Positions 1-7,416 of a stretch of 64,000 nt of DNA are shown piece after piece; positions within the stretch are counted from its first letter, which is position 1; every line of letters starts with the position of its first letter. Below the pieces are notes generated by a model, which was given only the letters and a program-made list of their open reading frames with translations, was not told where the DNA came from and searched no databases. This stretch comes from Chitinophagales bacterium. Lineage in GTDB: Bacteria > Bacteroidota > Bacteroidia > Chitinophagales > Chitinophagaceae. The stretch lies in NCBI GenBank assembly GCA_015655125.1, contig JAATFP010000068.1, positions 1 to 64,000 of the forward strand, read 5' to 3'. Both the position numbers and the translations under genes were made by a program.

Positions 1-45
1 CAGTCTGGCGGTGAAACAAAAGTGGAGAAACTGGTGATTCAATAA
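1..45 (+). CDS. C-terminal tail of a probable T9SS cargo protein (partial)
   Basis: The window opens inside a gene whose last 14 codons are visible before a TAA stop. The final residues, ending EKLVIQ, look like the last strand of a type A Por/T9SS C-terminal sorting domain, and they resemble the ends of the two T9SS cargo genes near 30-33 kb. Too little is visible to name the protein. A rho-independent terminator follows about 60 bases downstream. Confidence 0.5.
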   Translation, partial: QSGGETKVEKLVIQ

Positions 46-104
46 GTTGCCGGGTTTAAGGTAATGGCTCTAAGCATTACGACCTGGATGTAGATGAAAT
101 ATTC

Positions 105-132
105 AAGGGCAGCGGAAACGCTGCCCTTTTTT
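105..132 (+). terminator. Rho-independent terminator
   Basis: A perfect 10-bp stem (AAGGGCAGCG with its complement) closes on a GAAA tetraloop and runs into a T tract. It ends transcription of the gene that enters at base 1. Confidence 0.85.
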
Positions 133-251
133 ATCGGAGAACTCTCCCTTTGCCCGACGGACGGGCGCGCTATCTGTTGGTGCAACAAAAAAATCTTTGA
201 TAACCCGTGTAATCCATAGCAAATTTGTACCTTGTAGCTACAATCGCTGGT

Positions 252-548
252 ATGAAACAATTTTCGGGAATTTTTTCCGTGTTAAAAAACAAATATTTTC
301 TTGCTTCCGCATTTTTTGTAGTGTGGATGCTCTTTTTCGATCCCAAGGATTGGGGAACGATGCGGGACCGTAAAAATAAGCTGGTGGAACTGGAAATAAG
401 TGAGAAACACCTTACACAGCAGATTGCCGATACCCGTAAGGAACTGGGGTTGCTGCGCAACAGCGCCCACACTATCGAAAAATATGCGCGTGAAAATTAT
501 TATATGAAAAAAGATAACGAAGACCTTTTCATAGTAAAAACACCGTAA
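252..548 (+). CDS. Septum formation initiator, DivIC/FtsB family
   Basis: This is a small bitopic cell-division protein of the FtsB/DivIC family, which bridges divisome proteins at the septum. The 98-residue product has a short cytoplasmic N-terminus, one membrane segment (about residues 13-30), a charged coiled coil (about 38-75) and the C-terminal segment with IEKYARENYYM typical of the Bacteroidota family. A start nine codons upstream (225) is possible. Position 252 is preferred because the product then begins with MKQF just before the membrane segment. The size is normal for the family. The family call is firm, but whether it acts as DivIC or FtsB cannot be decided from sequence. Confidence 0.85.
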   Translation: MKQFSGIFSVLKNKYFLASAFFVVWMLFFDPKDWGTMRDRKNKLVELEISEKHLTQQIADTRKELGLLRNSAHTIEKYARENYYMKKDNEDLFIVKTP

Positions 549-579
549 TTTTCAAAAAAAACACTCTTTTTAGGCAATA

Positions 580-587
580 TACTTTTG
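580..587 (+). promoter_or_regulatory. -7 box TAnnTTTG
   Basis: TACTTTTG matches the Bacteroidota primary-sigma -7 consensus exactly and lies 57 bases before the ATG of the small gene at 645. No clear -33 TTG is seen. Confidence 0.5.
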
Positions 588-644
588 TCAGGCACCGTTT
601 ATGATGGTGGATAATGGATATTTAATTACGAAACAGCATTAAAA

Positions 645-884
645 ATGCCTATGTACAATTTTACTCAGGAAGATCTGATACAGTACATGTATAAGGAAAC
701 TTCCGCTGATAAGACAGCAGCCATTACTGCGGCGCTGAATTCAGATTATAGCTTGCGCGAAGCAATGAATATTCTCGAAGCTTCTCATGAGCAGCTAAAT
801 GATATCAAACTTTCTTCACCAAGGCAGCAAACGATCGATCGAATCATGCAATATGCAGAAAAGACCGTAGAATTACATGCCTGA
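645..884 (+). CDS. Small hypothetical protein, 79 aa
   Basis: The 79-residue acidic protein has no signal peptide or membrane segment and looks largely helical. It is probably real. It has a -7 box upstream, codon use like its neighbours, and a good terminator right behind it. A second ATG two codons in is also possible. I do not recognise a domain, and the soluble helical character gives no safe function. It stands alone between a division gene and nth. Confidence 0.65.
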   Translation: MPMYNFTQEDLIQYMYKETSADKTAAITAALNSDYSLREAMNILEASHEQLNDIKLSSPRQQTIDRIMQYAEKTVELHA

Positions 885-906
885 TCCTGAATTCTGATAT
901 TTAAAC

Positions 907-938
907 AACCCTGTATGAGATATGCAGGGTTTTTTTTT
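907..938 (+). terminator. Rho-independent terminator
   Basis: The inverted repeat AACCCTG...CAGGGTT is followed by an uninterrupted run of T. It sits just downstream of the 79-residue gene and before nth. Confidence 0.75.
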
Positions 939-985
939 GCCGCAGCCAAACAAATGTTATCTTAAAATAAAATTGCGCTACGAAT

Positions 986-1630
986 ATGACCCGGCAGCAA
1001 CGCTACGAATATGTAATAGGTTATTTTCTGGAACATGCACCGAACGCAGAAACCGAACTGTTGTACGACAATCCTTTCCAGTTGCTCGTGGCTGTGATCC
1101 TTTCTGCGCAGTGCACCGATAAACGCGTGAACCTTACCACGCCTTCTATTTTTGCAAAATATCCGGATGCGGAAACAATGAGCAAAGCAACTTTCGATGA
1201 ATTTTTCCCCTTGATAAAGAGCATTTCTTATCCAAATAATAAAACAAAGCACCTTATCGGGATGGCGAATATGCTAATGTCCGATTTCGGCGGCGTGGTT
1301 CCGATGACAGTAGATGAATTGATAAAACTTCCGGGCGTGGGCCGAAAAACGGCCAATGTGATCACTTCAGTGATCGACGAACAACCCAATATGGCCGTGG
1401 ATACCCATGTTTTCCGGGTGAGTGCGCGTATAGGGCTTACAGTGGGTGCCAAAACTCCATCTGCCGCTGAAAAACAACTGATTAAATATCTTCCAACAGA
1501 ATATGTGCATCGTGCGCACCATTGGCTCATCTTACACGGAAGGTATATTTGCGTTGCCAGGAAACCCAAATGCGATGAATGCGGTCTTACGATTGTGTGT
1601 AAGTTTTATAATAAAACCCATGTGTATTAA
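986..1630 (+). CDS. nth: Endonuclease III
   Basis: This is a base-excision-repair DNA glycosylase/AP lyase that removes oxidised pyrimidines. The 214-residue length is standard. The helix-hairpin-helix LPGVGRKTAN contains the catalytic Lys121, and the conserved aspartate is Asp139 in AVDTHVFRV. The C-terminal [4Fe-4S] ligands Cys189, Cys196, Cys199 and Cys205 keep the canonical C-x6-C-x2-C-x5-C spacing. All key residues are present, so it should be active. It appears to be a single-gene unit. Confidence 0.97.
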   Translation: MTRQQRYEYVIGYFLEHAPNAETELLYDNPFQLLVAVILSAQCTDKRVNLTTPSIFAKYPDAETMSKATFDEFFPLIKSISYPNNKTKHLIGMANMLMSDFGGVVPMTVDELIKLPGVGRKTANVITSVIDEQPNMAVDTHVFRVSARIGLTVGAKTPSAAEKQLIKYLPTEYVHRAHHWLILHGRYICVARKPKCDECGLTIVCKFYNKTHVY

Positions 1631-1704
1631 ATAAAATTCGATAATATTCGTTTTATTTGTAGAATAAACGGGTAAAACGCTTACCAAACTAATTATTTAC
1701 GCGG

Positions 1705-2643
1705 ATGAAACGATTAAAACTTATCTTTTCCTTTGTTTTCGTGCTGTCATTGGCTTCCTTTAAAGCTGATGCACAGTATTATTTTTACAATGACGAATAT
1801 TACGATAACGATGTGACCTTTGAAGTAGGCGCATCATTGAATGCAATGAACTGTCTCACCGACCTCGGTGGTAAAAAAGGGATCGGTAAAAGGTTTCTCA
1901 AGGATCTCAACACAGGAAAAACACATGTGGCGGGCGGCGTATTTTTTAGTGCGATGTATCGCAACGCAATCGGCGTACGTGTAGAAGGAACTTTTGGAAA
2001 GTTATCTGCGGATGACAATGTGCTTTCCGGCATTACAGATATTGCTAAAGAGAGGTACAACCGCAATCTTAATTTCAGGACCACGCTTACCGAAGGATCC
2101 GTGCTTGCTGAGATTCATCCGCTGTTCATCATTAACAACTATGCAGAAAGCGATGCTTACCCGCCGCGGCTATCTCCATACCTGCTTGCCGGAGTAGGAT
2201 ATTTTTCTTATAATCCGCAGGGCCAGGTTCCCGGAACAAATAATTGGGTGGACCTTCAGCCGCTGAGTACGGAAGGACAAGGTTTTCCGGAATATCCCGA
2301 TCGTAAGCCATACAAATTACAGCAGATAAATATTCCCGTTGGACTTGGTTTTAAATATGAAGTCAATCCATTGTTTAATTTGAGGTTGGAAGGGATATAC
2401 AGGATATTGAACACAGATTACCTGGATGATGTAAGTACTACGTACGTTACACCTGCCAGCTTCCTGTCAAATTTTACTCCTACCAAAGCCGCATTGGCAC
2501 AGATGATGTCGGACAAACAAATTATTAAACGCCCCAACACGATCGGAGGTAAAGGTAAAAGAGGGAGCCCGGCAGAAAAAGATGCTTATTTTTCATTGAA
2601 CCTGAAAATAAGTTTCGTTCTCGGAAGACAAAAGATCAAGTAA
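1705..2643 (+). CDS. Outer-membrane beta-barrel protein
   Basis: The 312-residue protein starts with a signal peptide cleaved near residue 23 (ADA|Q). Alternating hydrophobic and aromatic strands follow, such as VGLGFKYEVNPLFNLRLEGIYRI, and the protein ends in a strand (FSLNLKISFVLG) close to the C-terminus. This is the pattern of an OmpA-type or PorT-like barrel of Bacteroidota. The cargo or ligand is unknown. It is followed by a strong bidirectional terminator shared with the convergent korA. Confidence 0.75.
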   Translation: MKRLKLIFSFVFVLSLASFKADAQYYFYNDEYYDNDVTFEVGASLNAMNCLTDLGGKKGIGKRFLKDLNTGKTHVAGGVFFSAMYRNAIGVRVEGTFGKLSADDNVLSGITDIAKERYNRNLNFRTTLTEGSVLAEIHPLFIINNYAESDAYPPRLSPYLLAGVGYFSYNPQGQVPGTNNWVDLQPLSTEGQGFPEYPDRKPYKLQQINIPVGLGFKYEVNPLFNLRLEGIYRILNTDYLDDVSTTYVTPASFLSNFTPTKAALAQMMSDKQIIKRPNTIGGKGKRGSPAEKDAYFSLNLKISFVLGRQKIK

Positions 2644-2665
2644 TCAATTACGGATTAAATTATAT

Positions 2666-2700
2666 AAAAAGAGCAAACCGGATAGGTTTGCTCTTTTTTA
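2666..2700. terminator. Bidirectional terminator with flanking inverted repeats
   Basis: AAAAAGAGCAAACC pairs with its complement around a 5-base loop and ends in a T run, so it can serve both the barrel gene and the convergent korA. Imperfect AT-rich arms flank it: 2642-2665 contains CAATTACGGATTAAA, and 2710-2740 carries a near-complement. The arms show the 7-base phasing seen elsewhere in the window. Confidence 0.85.
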
Positions 2701-2733
2701 TTGAAAGTGGTAATTTTTAATTCGTAATTGAGA

Positions 2734-4587
2734 TCAATTACCGGAGATGACTGATTGAATGGCGTCTACCAATTCGTGTTTTGTAAAAGGAACGCCCATG
2801 ATCTTGTTATAACCTTTTGCATCTGCCAGGTATACATCGCGGATGATCTTGATCAGCTGACCGTTGTTGAGTTCAGGAATCAGCACATGCTCAAAGTTTT
2901 TGATGATGTCGCCGAGATTGGAAGGGAACGGCCTTACATATCGCAGGTGCGCATGGGAAACGGAAACGCCCTGCTGTTGTAATTCGGCACATGCACTCTT
3001 GATGGCGCCGTAAGTGCTTCCCCAACCGATTACCAGCACTTTTCCTTTTTCTGCTCCGCTGTCGAGATGCTGATGCGGAATATGCTGCGCGATCTTGTCT
3101 ACTTTTTCCTGGCGGATCTTCACCATCAGCTGATGGTTTTCCGGATCATAACTGATGTTACCTGTGATATTTTGTTTTTCCAACCCGCCAATGCGATGCT
3201 CCAGCCCAGCCGTGCCCGGCACTACCCATGGACGCACTAATTTATCATCACGCAGGTAAGGTTGAAATTTTTCTTCGCCTTCCCACAGCTGTGTTTTGAA
3301 ATTTACTTCGATCGGTTTCAGTTCTTCCGAAGATGGAAATTTCCATGGTTCGGCACCATTGGCGATATAGCCGTCACTCAACAAGATTACCGGTGTCATG
3401 TGCTGTATGGAAATGCGTACAGCTTCATACGCCGCATCAAAACAATCGCTCGGTGTGCTTGCGGAAATTACAGGTATCGGGCATTCGCCATTACGGCCGT
3501 AATATGCCTGCAGCAGATCGCTTTGCTCTGTTTTGGTAGGCAAGCCAGTACTCGGTCCGCCGCGCTGAACGTCAACAATAAGCAGCGGAATTTCCAGCAT
3601 CATTGCAAGTCCCATCGCTTCTGCCTTAAGTGCCATGCCAGGACCGCTGGTGGTAGTTAACCCGAAATTGCCGCCATAACTTGCGCCGATGGCAGAGGCA
3701 ATTGCCGCAATCTCATCTTCCGCCTGAAAGGTTTTGATGCCAAAAGCCTTGTGCCTGCTCAATTCATGCAGGATATCCGAAGCCGGTGTGATTGGGTAGG
3801 AGCCGAGAAACAACTTCAACCCGCTTTTCTGACCGGCAGCAATGATTCCATAAGCCAGTGCCTGGTTGCCCATGATGGAACGATAAACGCCCGGCTGCAT
3901 TTTGCCTTTTTCTACAGTAAATCTGTGTGTGAATGTTTCGGTGGTGTCGCCATAATTATAACCGGAACGCAGCGCCTTTATGTTACTTTCGAGGATCTCC
4001 GGTTTCTTCCCAAATTTTTCGGTAAGGAACTGGATGGTATTCTCCATGTCGCGGTTATACATCCAATAAAGAAAGCCGAGAACAAACATATTTTTTGCAC
4101 GATCCTTTTCCTTCGTTCCCATGGTGATTTCTTTCAGTGCTTCGCGTGTCATTTTGGTCACGTCCATGGTAATCACCTGGTAATTGGCGAGACTATTATC
4201 TTCCAGCGGATTTACCCCTTCAGGATAGTTGGCGAGCCGCAGGTTTTTTGCATCGAAACCATCGGTATTGGCAATCACCCGGCCGCCTTTTTTCAATCCT
4301 TTCAGGTTCACCTTCAACGCAGCTGCGTTCATCGCTACCAATACGTCGCATTCGTCGCCGGGAGTGTAGATGCGGTCGCTGCTGAAACGAAGCTGAAAGC
4401 CACTCACGCCTGGTAAAGTGCCTATCGGGGCGCGTATTTCGGCCGGAAAATCCGGGAACGTAGCCAGGTCGAGACCCAACATCGCGGTATTATTGGTAAA
4501 CTGGCTACCGGTTAACTGCATTCCATCGCCGCTGTCGCCGGCGAATTTTATGACTACTTCACTTAAAACCTCTTGATGATCGGGCAT
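2734..4587 (-). CDS. korA: 2-oxoacid:ferredoxin oxidoreductase alpha subunit (gamma-alpha fusion)
   Basis: This is the alpha subunit of 2-oxoglutarate (2-oxoacid):ferredoxin oxidoreductase, which makes acyl-CoA and reduced ferredoxin in central metabolism. The N-terminal part (from GDSGDGMQLTG, residues 17-27) is the gamma domain. The rest is the pyrimidine-binding alpha domain with YPITPASDILHEL and the TSGPGMALKAE and QRGGPSTGLPT motifs, then domain II. This is the usual fused layout, about 617 residues. An in-frame ATG at 4614 would lie inside the -7 box at 4612-4619, so the ATG at 4587 is preferred. The TPP-binding beta subunit (korB), normally next door, is not in this window. Confidence 0.9.
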   Translation of the reverse strand: MPDHQEVLSEVVIKFAGDSGDGMQLTGSQFTNNTAMLGLDLATFPDFPAEIRAPIGTLPGVSGFQLRFSSDRIYTPGDECDVLVAMNAAALKVNLKGLKKGGRVIANTDGFDAKNLRLANYPEGVNPLEDNSLANYQVITMDVTKMTREALKEITMGTKEKDRAKNMFVLGFLYWMYNRDMENTIQFLTEKFGKKPEILESNIKALRSGYNYGDTTETFTHRFTVEKGKMQPGVYRSIMGNQALAYGIIAAGQKSGLKLFLGSYPITPASDILHELSRHKAFGIKTFQAEDEIAAIASAIGASYGGNFGLTTTSGPGMALKAEAMGLAMMLEIPLLIVDVQRGGPSTGLPTKTEQSDLLQAYYGRNGECPIPVISASTPSDCFDAAYEAVRISIQHMTPVILLSDGYIANGAEPWKFPSSEELKPIEVNFKTQLWEGEEKFQPYLRDDKLVRPWVVPGTAGLEHRIGGLEKQNITGNISYDPENHQLMVKIRQEKVDKIAQHIPHQHLDSGAEKGKVLVIGWGSTYGAIKSACAELQQQGVSVSHAHLRYVRPFPSNLGDIIKNFEHVLIPELNNGQLIKIIRDVYLADAKGYNKIMGVPFTKHELVDAIQSVISGN

Positions 4588-4611
4588 TGTTATATCGTTG
4601 AAATGTGGCCG

Positions 4612-4619
4612 CAAAGTTA
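4612..4619 (-). promoter_or_regulatory. -7 box of korA
   Basis: On the minus strand this reads TAACTTTG, an exact TAnnTTTG match. It lies 24 bases before the ATG at 4587 and overlaps the alternative upstream ATG, which argues against that longer start. Confidence 0.6.
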
Positions 4620-4627
4620 AGGATTTT

Positions 4628-4739
4628 AGGTGTCAGGTGTCGGGTATCAGACGTTAGCTTTTAGCAGACTCACTAAAAATTTCGTGTTCCGAAAACTACA
4701 ACCTGAAACCTGATACCTCACTCCTCATACCTGCCGCCT
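4628..4739. repeat. Inverted 7-base-period repeat between korA and the arginase-fold gene
   Basis: The right arm (4698-4739) is six consecutive heptamers that all end in CCT, for example GATACCT, CATACCT and GAAACCT. The left arm (4628-4655) is the G-rich complement, with units AGGTGTC, AGGTGTC and GGGTATC. The two arms share the exact 8-mer GGTATCAG in inverted orientation. Together they fill the divergent intergenic region. This is the cleanest example of the heptamer family in the window. Confidence 0.8.
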
Positions 4740-4745
4740 TTCCCT

Positions 4746-4753
4746 TATTTTTG
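4746..4753 (+). promoter_or_regulatory. -7 box TAnnTTTG
   Basis: TATTTTTG matches the consensus exactly and ends 14 bases before the ATG at 4768. This predicts a very short leader. Confidence 0.5.
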
Positions 4754-4767
4754 CCCAAACTTTTTTA

Positions 4768-5895
4768 ATGCAGGATATTACAGATTTTTTAGCGCCCATC
4801 AATGTACACGAACTCAACAATGATGAAGGCTATACAGATGGCCAGTTTGCCAAACACATCAGCATTTATGAAAATGAATTACCCGGACTCGACGGCATCG
4901 ACATCGTGATCGTTGGACTGATCGAAAGCCGGGGAGACAGCTTTTTACGGCAAACAAGTGAGGCCGCCAATATGATCAGGAAGGAGTTGTATCAACTGAA
5001 TTACTGGCACCTCGATACGCGCATTGCAGACATTGGAAACATAAAGACGGGCGCGTCCATCAAAGATAGTTATGCAGCCACAAAAACGGTATTGGATGAA
5101 TTATTAAAACTCAACAAAACCGTCGTACTCATAGGCGGCTCGCACGACAATACGCTGGCGCAATATTATGCGTACCGCGATAACAATCAACAGGTAGAAG
5201 TAACCTGTGTGGATGCGATGATCGACCTTCGCGGCGAAAGTCCGATCCGAAGTGAAAGTTTTCTGATGGAAATGCTTACCGGTGAACCAAATATGGTAAA
5301 GCATTACAACCATATTGCGTTTCAAAGTTATTTTGTTCATCCGCGCATGCTTGAAACGATGGATAAACTGCGTTTTGATTGCTACCGTGTGGGTACCGTT
5401 ACCGAACACATCGAAGAAATGGAACCGATCCTTCGCAACACGAACATGTTGAGTTTTGATATCAGCGCAATCAAATACAGCGACGCACCGGCAAACAAAA
5501 ACTGCCCGAACGGGCTCACAGGCATAGAAGCGTGTATACTTACGCGTTACGCCGGTATGAGTCAGCAATTAAGCAGCATCGGTTTTTACGGGTATGATCC
5601 GAACAAGGATGTGGATGAATTAACCGCGCGGCAGATCAGCCAGATGCTGTGGTACTTCATCGACGGAAAGAGCCGGAGCAAACAGGAAGCTTTGCTGGAA
5701 GAACGCAGCAACTTCAACGAATATCACACTGCTTTTGCGGAAGTAGATACCGTTTTTCTGCAAAGCAAAAAAACGAGCCGTTGGTGGATGCAGATGCCGG
5801 ATAAAAAATTTATCGCATGCAGCTACACAGATTATGTGAAGGCGAGCAATAATGAGATTCCGGAGCGATGGTTGAGAGTTCAGGAAAGGAATTAA
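4768..5895 (+). CDS. Arginase/formimidoylglutamase-fold protein with altered metal ligands
   Basis: The 375-residue protein has the ureohydrolase (arginase/agmatinase/formimidoylglutamase) fold and would be annotated formimidoylglutamase. The signature blocks are recognisable but changed. GGSH (residues 123-126) keeps the His ligand. DAMID (149-153) replaces the usual DAHxD, losing one His ligand. SFDIS (229-233) replaces SxDxD, losing one Asp ligand. The family binds two Mn ions with six ligands, and two of those six differ here. It may be a divergent enzyme or a non-hydrolytic paralogue. It is divergent from korA and ends just before the heptamer repeat at 5896. Confidence 0.7.
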   Translation: MQDITDFLAPINVHELNNDEGYTDGQFAKHISIYENELPGLDGIDIVIVGLIESRGDSFLRQTSEAANMIRKELYQLNYWHLDTRIADIGNIKTGASIKDSYAATKTVLDELLKLNKTVVLIGGSHDNTLAQYYAYRDNNQQVEVTCVDAMIDLRGESPIRSESFLMEMLTGEPNMVKHYNHIAFQSYFVHPRMLETMDKLRFDCYRVGTVTEHIEEMEPILRNTNMLSFDISAIKYSDAPANKNCPNGLTGIEACILTRYAGMSQQLSSIGFYGYDPNKDVDELTARQISQMLWYFIDGKSRSKQEALLEERSNFNEYHTAFAEVDTVFLQSKKTSRWWMQMPDKKFIACSYTDYVKASNNEIPERWLRVQERN

Positions 5896-6054
5896 ATAAG
5901 AAATTTTGAATAAGGAATAAGAAAGTGGAGAACTCAGACAACTCGCGGGTCTTATTCCCTCACTCCTTGTAAAAAGAAAATTTTTATGAAGCATCACGCT
6001 GCCAGACTTTCTTATTCCTTATTGATCATTTCTTGTTCCTTATTCTGTATTTCC
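5896..6054. repeat. Inverted heptamer repeat running into the dacB signal peptide
   Basis: The left arm (5896-5930) is built of units ATAAGAA, ATAAGGA and ATAAGAA. The right arm (6009-6054) is the complement, with phased units TTCTTAT, TCCTTAT, TTCTTGT and TCCTTAT. The right arm lies inside the PBP4-like gene and encodes about residues 8-23 of its lipoprotein signal peptide. A further short piece near 5951-5965 is related. The 7-base phase is kept throughout the right arm. Confidence 0.7.
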
Positions 6055-7311
6055 TGCAGCAGTACAAAATCAATTTCCAGACAAGCCGACAAATTATTGA
6101 TCTCAGATACCGCTATCAGCAAGGGTTTCATCGGTATCAGTGTTTTTGATCCTTCAGGCAATACTTACTTATATAATTATAATGCCGACAAATATTTTGT
6201 GCCGGCGAGCAATACGAAGCTGTTTACGTTGTATGCAGGGATGAAATATTTGGGGGATAGTTTGGTGGGACTGCGGGCATATAATAATGATGGTAATTTA
6301 TATATTTTCTCTACGGGCGATCCGACGTTTCTTCACAAAGATTTTTCTGATCAACCTGCGTTTAATTATTTGCAGAATTGCAATGCTTCCAACATCACTG
6401 TTGTTGATTCGGTGTGGCGGGACGAAGCATGGGGAAATGGCTGGGCGTGGAATGATTACAACGATGATTATATGACGGAACGATCGTCGCTTCCGATCTT
6501 TGGTAACATAATTGAATTGTCCGGCACGCCGGCAAATCTGCATCTCAGTCCGCCATTTCATTTTTCTTACGAGTATGAAGGATGGCGCAAATTATCAAGT
6601 GTTCACAGAAATATTGGCGACAATACTTTCCGTTTCAAATTTAATGCAGACAGTGGAAAAACATTTTACGTTCCCTTTGCTACCTTAAAAGGAGAGACCA
6701 ATAAAAAGATGCTGGGCGATACGCTTCACAAGGTTATTAATCCACAAGATGATTTTGTGCCGGTGATGGCGGGCGATGAAAGGGTAGTGATCATTCATTC
6801 TCAGCCTTCCGATTCTTTATTCAAACCAATGATGCATCGCTCCGACAATTTTTTTGCAGAACAAACTTTACTCATGGCCAGCAATGAATTTCTCGGTTAT
6901 ATGAATGACGAAGCCATCATTGATACGCTTTTAAAAACGTATCTCAAAGACATTCCTCAAAAACCCAAATGGGTTGACGGTTCCGGCCTCAGTCGCTACA
7001 ATCTTTTTACACCACAGGATTTTATTTACATTCTGAACAAGATGAAAAATGAATTCGGTATGGAGCGGATGAAAACAATTCTCGCTACCGGCGGCGAAGG
7101 AACGCTGAAAAATTATTTCCTGACCGACGCGGGATTTATTTATGCCAAAACGGGTACGCTGAGCAACAACTGTGCTTTGAGCGGATATATCATAACAAAG
7201 AAAAATAAATTCCTGCTGTTTTCCATCATTGCAAATAATTACCAAACCGGCGCTACGCCTGTGCGGCGCGCGGTGGAGAAATTTATGAAATACGTGAGGA
7301 TAGCGTATTAA
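5986..7311 (+). CDS. dacB: D-alanyl-D-alanine carboxypeptidase/endopeptidase, PBP4 (S13) family lipoprotein
   Basis: This is a penicillin-binding protein of peptidase family S13 that trims or cleaves peptidoglycan cross-links in the periplasm. All three active-site motifs are present: SxxK as SNTK (Ser75-Lys78), SxN as SDN in MHRSDNFFAEQ, and KTG in YAKTGTLSN near the C-terminus. The gap of about 200 residues between SxxK and SxN is typical of PBP4. The N-terminus is a lipoprotein signal with the modified cysteine probably Cys24, and residues 8-23 are encoded by a 7-base-period repeat. Length is 441 residues. Confidence 0.92.
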   Translation: MKHHAARLSYSLLIISCSLFCISCSSTKSISRQADKLLISDTAISKGFIGISVFDPSGNTYLYNYNADKYFVPASNTKLFTLYAGMKYLGDSLVGLRAYNNDGNLYIFSTGDPTFLHKDFSDQPAFNYLQNCNASNITVVDSVWRDEAWGNGWAWNDYNDDYMTERSSLPIFGNIIELSGTPANLHLSPPFHFSYEYEGWRKLSSVHRNIGDNTFRFKFNADSGKTFYVPFATLKGETNKKMLGDTLHKVINPQDDFVPVMAGDERVVIIHSQPSDSLFKPMMHRSDNFFAEQTLLMASNEFLGYMNDEAIIDTLLKTYLKDIPQKPKWVDGSGLSRYNLFTPQDFIYILNKMKNEFGMERMKTILATGGEGTLKNYFLTDAGFIYAKTGTLSNNCALSGYIITKKNKFLLFSIIANNYQTGATPVRRAVEKFMKYVRIAY

Positions 7312-7416
7312 TCCTTGCATTCATTATCCTCCATATTATCAATGCTTCTGATGAAGTAGAAAAGCTGCGTATTCATTTCTTAAACGCACGCCAGCCACCA
7401 CGGCGGCCTGTTCTTT

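Noticed and set aside
4628-6054. CRISPR array
   Set aside because: Repeat units are only 7 bases and degenerate, there are no spacers of constant length, and no cas genes are near.
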